Of a stretch of 33,295 nt of DNA, positions 9,039 through 16,749 are shown piece after piece. Origin of the DNA: Terribacillus halophilus (GTDB lineage: Bacteria > Bacillota > Bacilli > Bacillales > Amphibacillaceae); contig NZ_LT727828.1 in assembly GCF_900162685.1 (NCBI RefSeq), positions 1,814,935 to 1,848,229 of the forward strand, read 5' to 3'. A program made the translations under genes and the position numbers. The notes under the pieces were generated by a model. That model did not search any database. It saw only the letters and a list, made by a program, of their open reading frames with translations, and was not told the DNA's origin. Within the stretch, counting starts at the first letter, position 1. The number at the start of each line of letters is the position of its first letter.

Positions 9039-9573
9039 CCATCTTCCCTCCTAAAGAACTTTTATACAATGCAAGCGCGTTGTTTAGCCGCGTTACTGCT
9101 TCTGAATCCAGCACGTATTGATTTTCTTCAAGTTTTGTAACTTGTTTGTCTAATACGAAAACGCCCGTATGAACCGCAGTGGCTCCCAAATTATGAATAA
9201 CTGGTTTGAGTGCATAATCAAGGACAAGCAAATGCGCATTGGTTCCGCCTAAAATGAGCGGCAGCACCGGCTTACCTGTTAAACTTTTCTGCGGAAGCAT
9301 ATCTAAAAATGTTTTTAAAATACCGGAGTAAGCTGCTTTGTATACAGGCGACAAGAAGACGACACCATCACTAGCTTCCACTCGCTCAATTGCTTCTTTC
9401 ATGTTTTTGTTAGAAAAATCAGCAGTCAGTAAGGCTTTACTTGGCAGCTGGTGCACTTGGATGACGTTCAGCTCCGCTCCTCCTGCTTCCAAAGAACGTT
9501 GTACATGCTGCAGTACGCCCGTAAGTCGGGAATGAACAGAATTTCCGCCGGCCACTAGGGTAACTCTTGTCAT
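9013..9573 (-). CDS. NAD(P)H-dependent FMN reductase (SsuE-like), first gene of operon
   Basis: This 186-residue flavodoxin-like reductase has the FMN-binding start VTLVAGGNSVHSRL near the N-terminus and the loop FLSPVYKAAYSGILKTFLDML around residues 74-94. LPLILGGTNAHLLVLDYALKP in the C-terminal half is typical of SsuE-family enzymes. It would supply FMNH2 to the luciferase-type monooxygenases CmoO and CmoJ. An AAAGGAGG site precedes the ATG at 9573. It is promoter-proximal and overlaps cmoO by 26 bases. I do not recall a matching gene inside the B. subtilis ytmI operon, which instead carries ribR for flavin supply, so this may be an alternative solution to FMN supply. Confidence 0.85.
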   Translation of the reverse strand: MTRVTLVAGGNSVHSRLTGVLQHVQRSLEAGGAELNVIQVHQLPSKALLTADFSNKNMKEAIERVEASDGVVFLSPVYKAAYSGILKTFLDMLPQKSLTGKPVLPLILGGTNAHLLVLDYALKPVIHNLGATAVHTGVFVLDKQVTKLEENQYVLDSEAVTRLNNALALYKSSLGGKMDVYHTQYS

Positions 9574-9629
9574 CGTGATCCTCCTTTTAATTCCACCTAA
9601 ACCACTTGGAATAGTTGCTCATGTAAATT

Positions 9630-9673
9630 ATAATAAGGCAAACAATCAAAAAAGTATAATTAGTTTTAGTAAA
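9630..9673. promoter_or_regulatory. Divergent control region, copy A of a 44-bp shared element
   Basis: The element lies between the divergent FMN reductase operon and lysR. It matches 13061-13104 (upstream of cmoJ) without gaps at 32 of 44 positions, including ATAAGGCA and AAGTATAATT blocks. It also holds TATAAT at 9655-9660 on the plus strand, and a minus-strand TATAAT lies at 9627-9632. No good TTGACA-like -35 box is seen for the operon, as expected of an activator-dependent promoter. Binding by the adjacent LysR protein is inference. Confidence 0.6.
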
Positions 9674-9718
9674 TGCGCAATTCAGAACTTTGAAATCAGA
9701 GAGGAACGAGGGGTTATC

Positions 9719-10633
9719 ATGGAGATTCGCGCTATCCGAACTTTTGCTACAATCGTCAAACAGGGCAACTTTTTAAAAGCTGCCGAAGTTTTAAATTATT
9801 CGCAACCAACAATCACCTTGCACATCAAACATTTAGAAGAAGAAATTGGTGAGAAACTGCTTGAAAGAGGAAAAACGTTAAAATTGACCGAATCTGGCCG
9901 AGTCTTCTACGAGCGAGCTAAATCCGTGCTGCAAGAGTACGAAAAACTGACGAATACGCTGCAAGATTTAGAAGTTGGTATGGCAGGATTGATTCGAATA
10001 GGCATATCGGAGCCTACTGCCAGCTTAGAGTTTCCTAGCATCATTGCTGACTTTAAAGAGAAGTATCCACATGTAGAATTATCGATACAAGTAGCAGATG
10101 CCAACACATTAAGCTCGCTGCTGTATAATGACGAGATTGACTTTGCCATTTGCGGAGCCCCGGAAGTTTCCATGAAGAATGTGTTTAAACCCTTGTATCA
10201 AGATGATATTGTGTTGTTAGTGCCCTCTTCCCACCCACTTGCAGAAAAGAGTACTGCAGACATAACGGAACTGCAGCATGAAACCATTTTATTCACACCG
10301 CATAATTGTCCGATACGCATTCAAATTGAACAAAATATCGTGGAAGCAATCGGGACAGCTTATAAAAAAATTGAAATAACGAGCAGTATGTCTCATAAAC
10401 ACTACGTGCAGGCAGGTTTGGGCGTCTCTCTATTTACACGCACTGCCCATTCCTTCTCCATCCCCGGTACTAAAGTGGTCGAAATAAACGGGATGACGGT
10501 TTCCCCGCCGATCGGTCTGCTTAGAAGAACACATGACACGCCAGGAAAAGCTGCCACACAGTTAATTGATTTAATAGAAGATGCCTTTCATAACAAGTCG
10601 GCTGCTGGCATTGCTCGTGCAGTTAGTAACTAA
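9719..10633 (+). CDS. LysR-family transcriptional activator (YtlI/AscR-like)
   Basis: This 304-residue LysR regulator has an N-terminal winged helix-turn-helix MEIRAIRTFATIVKQGNF ... AAEVLNYSQPTITLHIKHLE (residues 1-45), a linker helix, and a periplasmic-binding-like effector domain from about residue 90. The true start is the ATG at 9719, with AGGGG upstream; the open frame reaches further to 9575 but that part is the promoter region. Divergent placement next to a tcy-cmo operon matches YtlI (AscR), which activates the B. subtilis ytmI operon in response to sulfur supply. Its terminator hairpin has been split by an insertion sequence. Confidence 0.88.
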   Translation: MEIRAIRTFATIVKQGNFLKAAEVLNYSQPTITLHIKHLEEEIGEKLLERGKTLKLTESGRVFYERAKSVLQEYEKLTNTLQDLEVGMAGLIRIGISEPTASLEFPSIIADFKEKYPHVELSIQVADANTLSSLLYNDEIDFAICGAPEVSMKNVFKPLYQDDIVLLVPSSHPLAEKSTADITELQHETILFTPHNCPIRIQIEQNIVEAIGTAYKKIEITSSMSHKHYVQAGLGVSLFTRTAHSFSIPGTKVVEINGMTVSPPIGLLRRTHDTPGKAATQLIDLIEDAFHNKSAAGIARAVSN

Positions 10634-10659
10634 AAAAAGAGGTTAGCCGAACCTAGACT

Positions 10660-10707
10660 GTACCCTATAGAGTAGACACTTTGATAAAAGTCTACTCTAT
10701 AGGGTAC
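10660..10707. repeat. Perfect 18-bp inverted repeat inside the IS left end
   Basis: GTACCCTATAGAGTAGAC and its exact complement are separated by 12 bases. The left arm overlaps the IS terminal repeat. The hairpin could block outside transcription into the element, or reflect a nested partial IS end. Confidence 0.8.
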
Positions 10708-10754
10708 TTTTCTGTATAATGGGGACAAATTCAAATGTACGAAGTTGAGAAACG

Positions 10755-11165
10755 ATGAGTAAAAAGATATTTAATGATAAAGATATACAAAAATTACAGG
10801 AGAACCCGTATGCTTCCAAAGGGATTACTTATACCGATGAGTTTAAGCGATTATTCATTGCAGAGAACGAAGGCAAAACATCTGGGCAAATATTTAGCGA
10901 AGACAAGGTTTTGATGTGGAGATGATTGGTAATAAACGGGTTCAATCACCGAGTAAACGTTGGAGAGATGCTTATCGGAAGAGAGGTATTGCGGGTCTCC
11001 AAGATAACTGTAAAGATAATTCAGGGCGTCCATCTGAAAAGAAGCTATCTGCCGAGGAGAATTAAAGCGTTTAGAGTCGAAAGTACGTCTATTGGAAGCA
11101 GAGAACGAGCTCCTAAAAAAGCTCGACATGATGGAAAGGGGGACCGAGAAAGATACTATTAACAG
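10755..11165 (+). pseudogene. IS3-family transposase orfA remnant
   Basis: The frame starts MSKKIFNDKDIQKLQENPYA and runs through a helix-turn-helix region (GITYTDEFKRLFIAENEGKT) to a stop at about 10925. The continuation is in other frames: FDVEMIGNKRVQSPSKRWRD, RGIAGLQDNCKDNSGRPSEK, then a leucine-zipper-like stretch (LKRLESKVRLLEAENELL). That order is normal for the OrfA regulator/recombinase subunit of the IS150-like branch. At least two frameshifts separate the pieces. TATAAT at 10715-10720 may be the -10 of the element's promoter. Confidence 0.75.
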
Positions 11166-11167
11166 AT

Positions 11168-11640
11168 ATCACTTATCTTTATGATGCCAATGGAAGAAAA
11201 GCCTATCTACTATTCTGGATGGCTCAACCAATGAGGTGCTTGCTTATCACCTTTCTTGAGCTCTAACATTAGATATTGCGACCATTACGATAGAAAAATT
11301 GAAGAAGAATAACAACATCAAATTAGCCAAAGGAGCATTCATCCATTCCGACCAAGGTGTGCATTACACACATCCAGTTTATCAAAAATTATTAAAGCAC
11401 TATGGAATCGGACAATCTATGTCCCGACGAGGGAACGTTGGGACAATGCTCCTCAAGAATCATTTTTTGGCCACTTTAAAGATGAACAAATATAAAGTCC
11501 TGTAAAACGTTGAAAGAGCTTCAGAAAAAAGTGAAAAGCTATATGACCTACTACAATCATTACAGAGGGCAGTGGAATCTAAAAAAGGTGACCCCTGTAT
11601 CATACAGGAATCACCTCTTACAGAAAGTTGCCTAGTCTTT
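11168..11640 (+). pseudogene. IS3-family transposase orfB remnant (DDE integrase)
   Basis: Fragments of the catalytic domain are visible in shifting frames: YLYDANGRKAYL, STILDGSTNEVLAYHLS, then IHSDQGVHYTHPVYQK with the second catalytic Asp. SMSRRGN and a frameshifted version of DNAPQESFFGHFKDE with the catalytic Glu follow, then a C-terminal YMTYYNHYRGQWNLKKVTP-like end. The N-terminal half, including the first catalytic Asp, is missing. The longest open piece is 11299-11505. It cannot encode an active transposase. Confidence 0.78.
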
Positions 11641-11693
11641 TTTAAAATGTCCTTTACAAAGGGTACAGTTCAACCAGGCTAACTTCTTTTCTA

Positions 11694-13022
11694 TTACCTT
11701 ACAGTTTCTTTAAGATGAACATTCTCTTTATATGCCAATCCAAGATTCCCCCGCAGCGTTTCAGCTTTGTAACTTTTATCGCAATAACCCTTTTCCTCTA
11801 ATATCGGAATCACATGCTCTACCCATTCGTCCAGGCCGCTGGCAAGAATAGGAGCCCCAAAAATAAAGCCATCGGCAGCTTCTTCTTCCACCCATTGTAT
11901 CAGCTGATTTGCAACCTGTTCATACGTGCCGAAAAACGCACTTTTAGGAGTAGTCACTTGTAAGGCCACTTCCCGCAATGTAAGCTGATTGTCTTTTGCT
12001 AGTTTTTTGATTCCATCCGTTGTCGATTTGAAGCTGTTTGACCCAATCTCTCCAATATCCGGGAATGGCTCATCCAATGGGAATTGACTAAAATCATAAT
12101 GATCAAAAAATCTTCCTAAATAATTTAACGCTTCCTCAATGGATACTAAATTTTTGATGGCATCATATTTTTTCTCTGCCTCATCTACGGTACTTCCAAC
12201 TATCGGGTGTATTCCAGGGAATATCTTTATTGCAGACTTCTCCCTTCCCATAGCCGCAGCACGATTCTTCACATCTTTATAAAAGGCCTGCGCTTTTGCC
12301 AGGGAGTCTGCATTCATAAAGACAGCATCCGCCCCCTTTGCTGCGAGATTTTTTCCCGCTTCGGAAGATCCCGCCTGGAAAACAACCGGCTGCCCTTGAT
12401 CCGACCGTTCAATATTTAACGGACCTTTTACGGAGAAATGATTGCCTTCATGATTCAGCGTATGAAGTTTTTCTTTATTAAAAAACGTACCTGTTGTACG
12501 GTCTCTAACAAAAGCATCATCTTCCCACGAACTCCAAAGCCCATTCACAACTTCCAAGTACTCCTCTGCAATCTCATACCTTAGCGCATGATTGGGATGA
12601 TTTCTGATTGTATGATTTTCAGCCGATCCCTCAAGCGGTGACGTGACCAAATTCCATCCTGCCCGCCCCTTACTTAGTTTATCGAGCGATGCAAACTGAC
12701 GCGCAATAGTAAAAGGCTCGCTGTAGGAAGTCGAAACGGTCCCAACAAGACCAATATGTTTTGTTACAGACGCAAGCGCAGATAAAATGGTTAACGGCTC
12801 AAACCGATTTAGAAAATGCGGAATCGACTTTTCATTTATATAAAGACCATCCGCGACAAAAACAAATCGAAACCCTGACTCCTCTGCCTGTTTCGTTATC
12901 GATTGATAATAATCAATGTTCACACTGGCATCCGCCGGCACCGATTCGTCCTTCCATGCATTCATATGTCCACCCGGACCATGCAGCATCAATCCAAACT
13001 GAATTTGCTTCTTCCCTGCCAT
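11694..13022 (-). CDS. cmoJ: NtaA/SnaA/DszA-family FMN-dependent monooxygenase (CmoJ/YtnJ-like)
   Basis: This 442-residue luciferase-superfamily monooxygenase shows [18 protein letters not shown] at the N-terminus, [47 protein letters not shown] and a [15 protein letters not shown] motif in mid-protein, as in nitrilotriacetate and dibenzothiophene-sulfone monooxygenases. In the ytmI-type operon its homolog acts in breakdown of S-substituted cysteines together with CmoO and CmoI. Here it is a separate unit, converging on lysR, but keeps the shared upstream element. I prefer the ATG at 13022: AAGGGG is 9 bases upstream, but only 3 from the ATG at 13028, which would add MR. Confidence 0.88.
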   Translation of the reverse strand: MAGKKQIQFGLMLHGPGGHMNAWKDESVPADASVNIDYYQSITKQAEESGFRFVFVADGLYINEKSIPHFLNRFEPLTILSALASVTKHIGLVGTVSTSYSEPFTIARQFASLDKLSKGRAGWNLVTSPLEGSAENHTIRNHPNHALRYEIAEEYLEVVNGLWSSWEDDAFVRDRTTGTFFNKEKLHTLNHEGNHFSVKGPLNIERSDQGQPVVFQAGSSEAGKNLAAKGADAVFMNADSLAKAQAFYKDVKNRAAAMGREKSAIKIFPGIHPIVGSTVDEAEKKYDAIKNLVSIEEALNYLGRFFDHYDFSQFPLDEPFPDIGEIGSNSFKSTTDGIKKLAKDNQLTLREVALQVTTPKSAFFGTYEQVANQLIQWVEEEAADGFIFGAPILASGLDEWVEHVIPILEEKGYCDKSYKAETLRGNLGLAYKENVHLKETVR

Positions 13023-13060
13023 GCGCATCTACCCCTTCTGAATGTAATTGTAATATTTTT

Positions 13061-13104
13061 ATCATAAGGCAGATTGACAAGTAAGTATAATTGGTATTTA
13101 TAAA
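13061..13104 (-). promoter_or_regulatory. cmoJ upstream region, copy B of the 44-bp shared element
   Basis: It aligns without gaps to 9630-9673. Blocks ATAAGGCA, AAGTATAATT and a TAAA at the end are shared. On the minus strand a TTGTCA (13074-13079) sits inside it about 50 bases before the cmoJ start. Joint control of cmoJ and the FMN-reductase operon by the LysR protein is the natural reading. Confidence 0.6.
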
Positions 13105-13265
13105 GTCACGCTTTATTAAATGTAATAGTTAGAAAGGATAGTGATACTGAGTCTGGAGAAATACGGAGGTTTCTTAAAATAAGGGAACAAGCACAATCAT
13201 CTCTAAAGCTAGGTTTTTCATTTGGAAATTGTTATGTACGTTTCATATAATATTCTAACAATTAT

Positions 13266-13319
13266 TTGAATAACGTATCACCTTCTTATATACTGTTATT
13301 CAAGACAACATTTGAATAA
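13266..13319 (+). promoter_or_regulatory. cadC promoter with ArsR/CadC-type operator
   Basis: The -35 TTGAAT (13266-13271) and -10 TATACT (13289-13294) are 17 bp apart. An inverted repeat TTATTCAA-N8-TTGAATAA (13296-13319) covers the start point and reaches the ribosome site. A third half site TTGAATAA (13266-13273) overlaps the -35 box. This fits autorepression by CadC. Confidence 0.8.
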
Positions 13320-13332
13320 GGGGGACAACAAA

Positions 13333-13698
13333 ATGACGAAAGATACCGCAGTATGTAATGTCACTTGCCTCCATGAGGATAAGGTTAACCGAGTGAAGGA
13401 AAATTTGTCCGATGAGCATATGCACGAGGTTACTGCTCTGCTAAAAGCAGTCGCAGATCAGACACGTGTAAAGATCATCTCTGCATTAACTATCGAACCT
13501 GAATTGTGTGTGTGCGACATGGCCAATATTCTAAATTGCAGTGTTGCTAGTACATCCCACCACCTGCGGACACTAAAAAAAGCAGGACTCACAACTACGA
13601 GAAAAGAAGGCACAACCGTTTACTATAAACTAAGCGATCATTATATGGCTGACTTCATCATGCAAGCAATTTCTCAGCAAAAAGAAAAAGCACTGTAA
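13333..13698 (+). CDS. cadC: ArsR/SmtB-family metal-sensing repressor CadC
   Basis: This 121-residue winged-helix repressor releases DNA when it binds Cd(II), Pb(II) or Zn(II). Cysteines C8, C12, C59 and C61 (CNVTC and ELCVCD) reproduce the four-thiolate site of staphylococcal CadC (C7, C11, C58, C60). The recognition helix region is NCSVASTSHHLRTLKKAGL. The ATG at 13333 has AAGGGGG upstream; a TTG start at 13312 is possible but lies inside the operator. It is followed 13 bp later by cadA, so the pair forms a self-regulated operon. Specificity between Cd, Pb and Zn cannot be read with certainty. Confidence 0.92.
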   Translation: MTKDTAVCNVTCLHEDKVNRVKENLSDEHMHEVTALLKAVADQTRVKIISALTIEPELCVCDMANILNCSVASTSHHLRTLKKAGLTTTRKEGTTVYYKLSDHYMADFIMQAISQQKEKAL

Positions 13699-13711
13699 AG
13701 GAGAAGACGAA

Positions 13712-16336
13712 ATGACCAATAATCATCAAAAAAGCTCCTGCTGCCAAGGAGCAGAGCAGCAGCCAAACGGTTGCTGCAGTACAAATAAGCAAACTATGTC
13801 TGCTGTATCGATAACCCCTAACGCTACTGTTACGGAACCAAACAGCGCGGTTAATGTAGAAGAAAGAGTCGAGAAGAAAGACGCTTGCTGCTCTGGTGAC
13901 GACCCGGACGAATCAGATAGTAGTGACTCCTGCTGTTCTTCTGCTAACGTCATAGCGGAAGAACAAGACAACTGCTGTGAAGGCGGCACTTGCAGTTCTC
14001 CTTCAGTACAGCAATTCACGCAAACCAATAACCTTACCCTTGATTACAATGTCTCTGGCATGGATTGTGGATCATGTGCAAAGACAATTGAGAAATCAAT
14101 CCAAAAGCTTCCGGGAATTCAAACAGTTGACGTGCAGTTTCCTGCCGGGAAAATGAAGGTTGCCGCTGAAAATGAGACAGCTTTGCAACCAATTCCGAAA
14201 ACCGTTTCCAAGCTTGGCTATAGTGCTGTTGAGGTTCCTTCTAAGTCTAAAAGTGCAGAAATATATGTAGTTGATGGAATGGATTGCGGCGCTTGCGCTA
14301 AAACATTGGAAAATCACCTAAGGAAATTACCAGAAGTCAAAGATGTGGAAGTAAACTTCTCGACTGGAAAAATGAACATTGATCATAATACTGAGAAAGA
14401 GACAATTCTACAAGAAGTAAAAAAAGCTGGTTACAAAGCAACTTTAGCTTCCAAGCGAAGCGGAACTCAAGCTGAGGAACAGAAAGGATTTGACTCTGTT
14501 ACCATTGCTGTTGCTTTATCTGGTTTCCTGCTTGCCCTTGGGTTTGGCTTAAGTTTCACTGCTATTCCTAATCTGGTATCTATCCTTCTGTATGCAGCTG
14601 TCATGGGAATCAGTGGATTTAAACCTGTGAAGAGTTCTTATTATGCGATAAAAAGCGGATCACTCGATATGAATGTGCTTATGTCGGCAGCTGCAATAGG
14701 CGCTGCCATTATTGGCGAGTGGCTGGAGGGCGCGGTCGTCGTTTGGCTGTTCGCTTTAGGAGCGGTTCTCCAAATAAAATCGGTCAACCGTACACGAAAC
14801 AGTATTAAAGAACTAATGAAACTCACTCCGGCTGAAGCATGGGTAAGAAAAAATGGCGATGTCGTAAAAGTCGCTGTAGAAGATGTGTCCCTGGGCGATA
14901 CAATTATCGTCAAACCCGGCGACCTTATACCGCTGGACGGTGAAATTATCAAAGGCGAATCAAGTGTCAACCAAGCGTCCATTACTGGCGAATCAATTCC
15001 GGTAGATAAAACAATCCATGACAGTGTCTTTGCAGGCACCGTCAATGAAAACGGGACGCTAGAAATTAACGTTACCAAACTAGCAGAAGATACAACTATT
15101 GCTAAGATCATTGAAATGGTAGAAGAAGCACAGGGCAAGCAAGCACCTACCCAAGCGTTCATTGATCGATTTGCAAATGTTTATACCCCTGTCGTGTTTG
15201 TCCTTGCTCTTCTCGTAATCGCTATTCCTCCTCTTTTAGGTTGGGGAGCTTGGAGTGAATGGATTTACCGCGGGCTTGAGCTGCTTGTTATCGCCTGTCC
15301 TTGCGCCTTGGTTATCTCTACTCCTGTCGCAATCGTTTCAGCTATCGGGAACGCCGCGAAAAATGGGGTCTTAATCAAAGGTGGAACCGCTTTAGAAACT
15401 GCCAGTAAAATTAGTGCAATTGCACTCGATAAAACCGGAACCATTACAGAAGGAAAACCGAATGTTACCGATATAGACGTGTTCGCAGGCACCCAAGAGT
15501 CCTTGCTGGAGATTGCCAAGACGCTGGAATCTTACTCAAATCACCCAATCGCGAAAGCAATTGTCGATTACACAGACGAACAGCAAATCACTGAATTACA
15601 AGGTGAAAAGTTCGAAAGTATTGCCGGTAAAGGCGTGTCTGCTCGTATTGGAGGGACCACCTTTTATGCCGGGAATGCGAAGTTATTTGAAGAAATGAAA
15701 CTAGCTGTTCCTGCTGCTGTTTATAACCTGCAGCAGCAAGCCAAGACAATCATCATTGTCGGCAGTAACACAGAAATCCTTGGTGTCATCTGTGTAGAAG
15801 ATACAATCCGCCATACAACCGTCACTGCAATCCAGGAGCTTGAAGCAGACGGCTTAAATGAAATGGTAATGCTTACTGGAGATAATGAACAAACAGCCGC
15901 ACTGATGGCTGAAAAATCAAAGGTAACACGTTATTTCGCTAACTTAATGCCAGAAGATAAAGTATCCAGCATTAAAAAGCTGCAGCAGGAAAATCACAAA
16001 ACCGCCATGGGCGGAGACGGCATCAACGACGCACCTGCTCTTGCCACAGCCGACCTAGGAATTGCCATGGGCGGCGCCGGAACAGACACTGCAATCGAAA
16101 CAGCCGACATTGTTCTGATGGCCGATAACTTAGAGAAACTGCCATTCACCTTTAAACTCAGTAAAAAAGCTATGAACATCATTAAACAGAACATCTGGTT
16201 CTCAGTTTTAATTAAGGTAGCAGCTCTAGCATTCATTGTTCCAGGCTGGCTGACACTGTGGTTAGCTGTCTTGAGTGACACGGGAGCTGCGATTCTGGTT
16301 ATATTGAATAGTTTAAGGTTGTTTAAGATTAAATAA
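13712..16336 (+). CDS. cadA: P1B-type Cd/Zn/Pb-exporting ATPase CadA with Cys-rich N-terminal extension
   Basis: This 874-residue inner-membrane efflux pump is longer than the usual 700-730. Residues 1-96 form a low-complexity Ser/Asp-rich tail with CC pairs at 10-11, 21-22, 59-60, 74-75 and 88-89, plus C94. Two heavy-metal-associated domains follow, with MDCGSC at 117-122 and MDCGAC near 190-195. Six to eight membrane helices then carry the transport motif CPC at 529-531. Also present are the actuator motif TGES, phosphorylation site DKTGT with D573, the HP motif in SNHPIAKAI, and the hinge GDGINDAP. It follows cadC by 13 bp with AAAGGAG upstream. CPC plus doubled HMA indicates a divalent soft-metal exporter. 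The CC tail may buffer or deliver metal, which is inference. Confidence 0.93.
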   Translation: MTNNHQKSSCCQGAEQQPNGCCSTNKQTMSAVSITPNATVTEPNSAVNVEERVEKKDACCSGDDPDESDSSDSCCSSANVIAEEQDNCCEGGTCSSPSVQQFTQTNNLTLDYNVSGMDCGSCAKTIEKSIQKLPGIQTVDVQFPAGKMKVAAENETALQPIPKTVSKLGYSAVEVPSKSKSAEIYVVDGMDCGACAKTLENHLRKLPEVKDVEVNFSTGKMNIDHNTEKETILQEVKKAGYKATLASKRSGTQAEEQKGFDSVTIAVALSGFLLALGFGLSFTAIPNLVSILLYAAVMGISGFKPVKSSYYAIKSGSLDMNVLMSAAAIGAAIIGEWLEGAVVVWLFALGAVLQIKSVNRTRNSIKELMKLTPAEAWVRKNGDVVKVAVEDVSLGDTIIVKPGDLIPLDGEIIKGESSVNQASITGESIPVDKTIHDSVFAGTVNENGTLEINVTKLAEDTTIAKIIEMVEEAQGKQAPTQAFIDRFANVYTPVVFVLALLVIAIPPLLGWGAWSEWIYRGLELLVIACPCALVISTPVAIVSAIGNAAKNGVLIKGGTALETASKISAIALDKTGTITEGKPNVTDIDVFAGTQESLLEIAKTLESYSNHPIAKAIVDYTDEQQITELQGEKFESIAGKGVSARIGGTTFYAGNAKLFEEMKLAVPAAVYNLQQQAKTIIIVGSNTEILGVICVEDTIRHTTVTAIQELEADGLNEMVMLTGDNEQTAALMAEKSKVTRYFANLMPEDKVSSIKKLQQENHKTAMGGDGINDAPALATADLGIAMGGAGTDTAIETADIVLMADNLEKLPFTFKLSKKAMNIIKQNIWFSVLIKVAALAFIVPGWLTLWLAVLSDTGAAILVILNSLRLFKIK

Positions 16337-16343
16337 CAAAAAC

Positions 16344-16386
16344 AATAAGGCTCTAGTTGACAGAATATTGTCCGGTAGAGCCTATT
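16344..16386 (+). terminator. Hairpin after cadA
   Basis: AATAAGGCTCTA pairs with TAGAGCCTATT, with an inner GACA/TGTC pair. No real T tract follows, so termination may be partial. Confidence 0.5.
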
Positions 16387-16556
16387 AACTAGTGCTTCTT
16401 CCAATTTAGAATCCTAACTCATTCTCAATACCAATTATTTGTATAATGTCATCTGTATCAGATGTAACCAAAAAAATCATTAAATCAAAAAGGCAAATGA
16501 CACTATTATTTTTCTGGTCTGATTTAAGTACAAAAAACACTCCAAATGTACGGACT

Positions 16557-16597
16557 AAGCCTCTAAAATACTTAAAACTGTTAGAGGCTTTTGTTTT
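16557..16597 (+). terminator. Second hairpin with T tract downstream of cadA
   Basis: AAGCCTCTAA / TTAGAGGCTT is followed by a T-rich run. No gene is evident between 16387 and here, so this may be the true cadA terminator or the end of an unrecognised small transcript. Confidence 0.65.
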
Positions 16598-16676
16598 GTC
16601 TACCTATACTTCCAACTTAAATATTTTTAAAAGACTTATATTCTGACTACAGCTATATACTTTATAAACAGCTGAA

Positions 16677-16726
16677 TTGACTATATAGGATAAATAATAT
16701 ATATTTATTTGCGTGCGCAAGCAAAT
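16677..16726 (+). promoter_or_regulatory. Promoter and MarR-type operator of the OYE gene
   Basis: The -35 TTGACT (16677-16682), 17-bp spacer and -10 TATATT (16700-16705) are followed at once by the near-palindrome ATTTGCGTGCGCAAGCAAAT (16707-16726) over the expected start point. Its core differs by one base from the perfect palindrome at 20049-20064. Repression by the nearby MarR protein is inferred. Confidence 0.78.
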
Positions 16727-16749
16727 TAATTATGTGAGGAGTGATAAAA

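Larger units (their letters stand above)
10654..11672 (+). mobile_element. Decayed IS3-family insertion sequence, internally deleted
   Basis: The ends are TAGACTGTACCC on the left and, reading inward, TGAACTGTACCC on the right. These imperfect inverted repeats match at 17 of the first 25 positions. The element is flanked by the 3-bp direct repeat ACC (10651-10653 and 11673-11675). At 1019 bp it is shorter than the roughly 1.3-1.5 kb usual for this family. Both the orfA (helix-turn-helix) and orfB (DDE integrase) remnants are broken by frameshifts, stops and a deletion, so it is immobile unless helped in trans. Its insertion point is the loop of the lysR/cmoJ terminator. Confidence 0.82.
10639..11686. 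terminator. Bidirectional lysR/cmoJ terminator split by an IS element
   Basis: Left arm GAGGTTAGCC (10639-10648) and right arm GGCTAACTTC (11677-11686) are complementary apart from one G-U pair. Removing the IS and one ACC copy rebuilds a hairpin with loop GAACCA. It would have a T7 tract on the minus strand (A run at 10632-10638) and a T-rich tail on the plus strand. It would have served the convergent lysR and cmoJ genes. Confidence 0.75.

Noticed and set aside
9575-9718. Extended N-terminus of the LysR protein (about 48 extra codons)
   Set aside because: LysR proteins start at the MEIRAIRTF helix-turn-helix, a ribosome site precedes 9719, and the upstream part is the promoter region with the shared element.
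11299-11505. A 68-codon plus-strand open frame treated as its own gene
   Set aside because: It is the part of the IS3-family orfB with HSDQGVHYTH; the rest of the transposase lies in other frames on both sides.
13140-13245. Possible remnant of an Xre-type helix-turn-helix start (SGEIRRFLKIREQAQSSLKL) between cmoJ and cadC
   Set aside because: Only about 25 residues, with stops upstream and no matching remainder; chance similarity is likely.
13726-14028. 100-codon minus-strand frame rich in Cys and Ser opposite the start of cadA
   Set aside because: It is a shadow of the CC-rich cadA tail (repeated tgctgc codons read backwards) with no ribosome site.
16446-16646. 66-codon plus-strand frame after cadA
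   Set aside because: It spans a rho-independent hairpin at 16557-16597, has no ribosome site and no protein-like composition.
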